Source: Hyphomicrobiales bacterium | GTDB lineage: Bacteria > Pseudomonadota > Alphaproteobacteria > Rhizobiales > Xanthobacteraceae | NCBI GenBank assembly: GCA_016185205.1 | Contig: JACPOA010000011.1 | Coordinates: 1-64,000 of the forward strand | DNA: 64,000 nucleotides | Direction: 5' to 3' | Shown here: piece after piece, positions 63,188 to 64,000 of the stretch | Position numbering within the stretch: the stretch's first letter is position 1 | Layout: every line of letters begins with the position of its first letter | The notes under the pieces: generated by a model | What the model was told of the DNA's origin: nothing | The model's input: the letters and a program-made list of their open reading frames with translations, nothing else | Databases searched by the model: none | Program-made: the position numbers and the translations under genes

Positions 63188-63871
63188 ATGCGACCACCCC
63201 TCTTCTCCCCTTCCATCGTCCGCCTCCGCGTGCTCCCGGACGAACCCGGCGCCGTGGTGGGGACGCGGCCGCGCGGCTCGCGCCGGCCGCACCAGGACGC
63301 CACGGTCGGCGAGGTGCGCCGCCTGATCGAGCAGACCGCGCTGACCTACGGCGAGATCGCCAAGCGCAGCGGCGTCGGGCGCGCCAGCATCTGCCGCTGG
63401 ACGCGCGACGGCGGCTGGCAGCGGCCCGTGTTCGCGCCGCGCGCGACCGACACGGTGCCGCGCCCGCGCGCCGGGCAAAAGCTCAAGCTGCGTCTGCTGG
63501 CCGAGCGGCTGCGAACGCTCGCCGAACGTTATGTGCGCGAGCTGGAGGAGACGCCGGGCGTCGATCTCGACAGACTCGTGCAGGCGCTCGAAGTGGTGAA
63601 GATGGCGCGGCTCGCGGCGATGGGCCGCAGGCGGCGCCGGCGCTTATCCGCCGACGCGTCCGCAGGCTCGTTCAAGACCTTGGACGCGACCGCGCGCGCC
63701 GCCTTGCTCGAGGATTTGCGCGCCGCAGGCGTCAACGTCGAACGCGCCCCGCCGGCGGCGCTGGAGGATTTCATCGCCAGCCACGCAGCCCCGCGCGCGG
63801 AGCCCGTGCTGCGCCAGAAGGGCCGCTACTCCAAACGCAACCGCGAGCATGCAAGGATGTTGGAGCCGTAG
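63188..63871 (+). CDS. Helix-turn-helix protein, uncharacterised
   Basis: 227 residues from the ATG at 63188; the longer track start runs through the repeat. RPHQDATVGEVRRLIEQTALTYGEIAKRSGVGRASICRWTRDGGWQRP is a homeodomain-like HTH as in phage terminase small subunits and resolvase ends. A basic coiled region (LKLRLLAERLRTLAERYVRELEETPGVDLDRLVQALEVVKMARLAAMGRRRRRRLS) and an Ala/Arg-rich tail follow. Common in Bradyrhizobiaceae; DNA-binding role inferred. Confidence 0.65.
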   Translation: MRPPLFSPSIVRLRVLPDEPGAVVGTRPRGSRRPHQDATVGEVRRLIEQTALTYGEIAKRSGVGRASICRWTRDGGWQRPVFAPRATDTVPRPRAGQKLKLRLLAERLRTLAERYVRELEETPGVDLDRLVQALEVVKMARLAAMGRRRRRRLSADASAGSFKTLDATARAALLEDLRAAGVNVERAPPAALEDFIASHAAPRAEPVLRQKGRYSKRNREHARMLEP

Positions 63872-63885
63872 CGCAGTTGAGGACC

Positions 63886-63970
63886 GTAGCCCGGATGAAG
63901 CGAAGCGAAATCCGGGGCTGCTTTATTGTGCGCGAGAAACCCGGATTACGCTGCGCTCCATCCGGGCTAC
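63886..63970. repeat. Intergenic inverted-repeat element
   Basis: GTAGCCCGGATG..CATCCGGGCTAC, 12-bp perfect arms with inner GAAATCCGGG and CCCGGATTAC. Same family as 63004..63131. Confidence 0.8.
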
Positions 63971-64000
63971 GCTTGCTACGCTTGCTACGTGCTTTGGCCA

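Overview
The window reads as chromosome of an alphaproteobacterium, most likely a Hyphomicrobiales (Rhizobiales) member of the Bradyrhizobium/Xanthobacteraceae type. The clues are high GC, a serC leader RNA, EcfG-type promoters (GGAAC-N16/17-cGTT), an NrsF-controlled ECF sigma factor, rhizobial palindromic repeats (GTGGGAACCGGTTTTCGG; GTAGCCCGGAT..ATCCGGGCTAC), Omp25-like barrels, and an Irr-type box upstream of bfd. No rRNA or ribosomal protein genes are present, so the genus is not fixed.

1-12.9 kb: stress region. An ECF sigma factor/NrsF anti-sigma pair is surrounded by five copies of one promoter, GTAACC-N16-CGAA. They lie before a YiiX-like hydrolase, two small secreted proteins, the sigma gene itself, and an operon of beta-CASP RNase, AMP/thymidine phosphorylase, PRPP synthetase and PHA synthase. 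A fragment of a second ECF sigma gene and duplicated spacer DNA show past rearrangement. Two methyltransferases and a methyltransferase fragment follow.

13-24.5 kb: metal and redox region. It holds small secreted proteins (two behind EcfG-like promoters), DUF302, a DsbA-fold protein, and a copper-handling run: His-rich protein, lipoprotein, TolC, multicopper oxidase, cytochrome c, cupredoxin, CusF-like protein. Broken copies of the cytochrome and oxidase lie in between. A large patatin-like lipase ends this part.

24.94-34.98 kb: a 10.0-kb integrated island bounded by an exact 15-bp direct repeat (TGGCGCTCCCTAGGG), one copy being the 3' end of tRNA-Glu(CTC). It carries a tyrosine integrase, an excisionase-like HTH, other HTH proteins, a Pox_D5-like DNA-binding protein and one HK97-type major capsid protein, but no recognisable terminase, portal, protease or tail gene. 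Its left half is gene-poor and packed with hairpins, CCCTCCCA iterons, a 143-bp MITE, a 414-bp inverted-repeat element, a degenerate tandem repeat of about 101 bp and a possible structured RNA. It looks like a phage-satellite-type element and is the most unusual part of the window.

35-48 kb: housekeeping chromosome (HhH protein, HerA-like ATPase, RluA, RpoH, histone-like protein, QueE/QueD, a toxin-antitoxin locus broken by a REP element, PurA, SerA, SerC). 48.5-64 kb: a cytidylate kinase-like/BON fusion beside a P-type cation ATPase, three outer-membrane barrels, bacterioferritin and its ferredoxin, a LysR regulator, dienelactone hydrolase, Bug-family binding protein, GlmM, LldD and a HTH protein. 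All calls come from reading the sequence; no database search was run.
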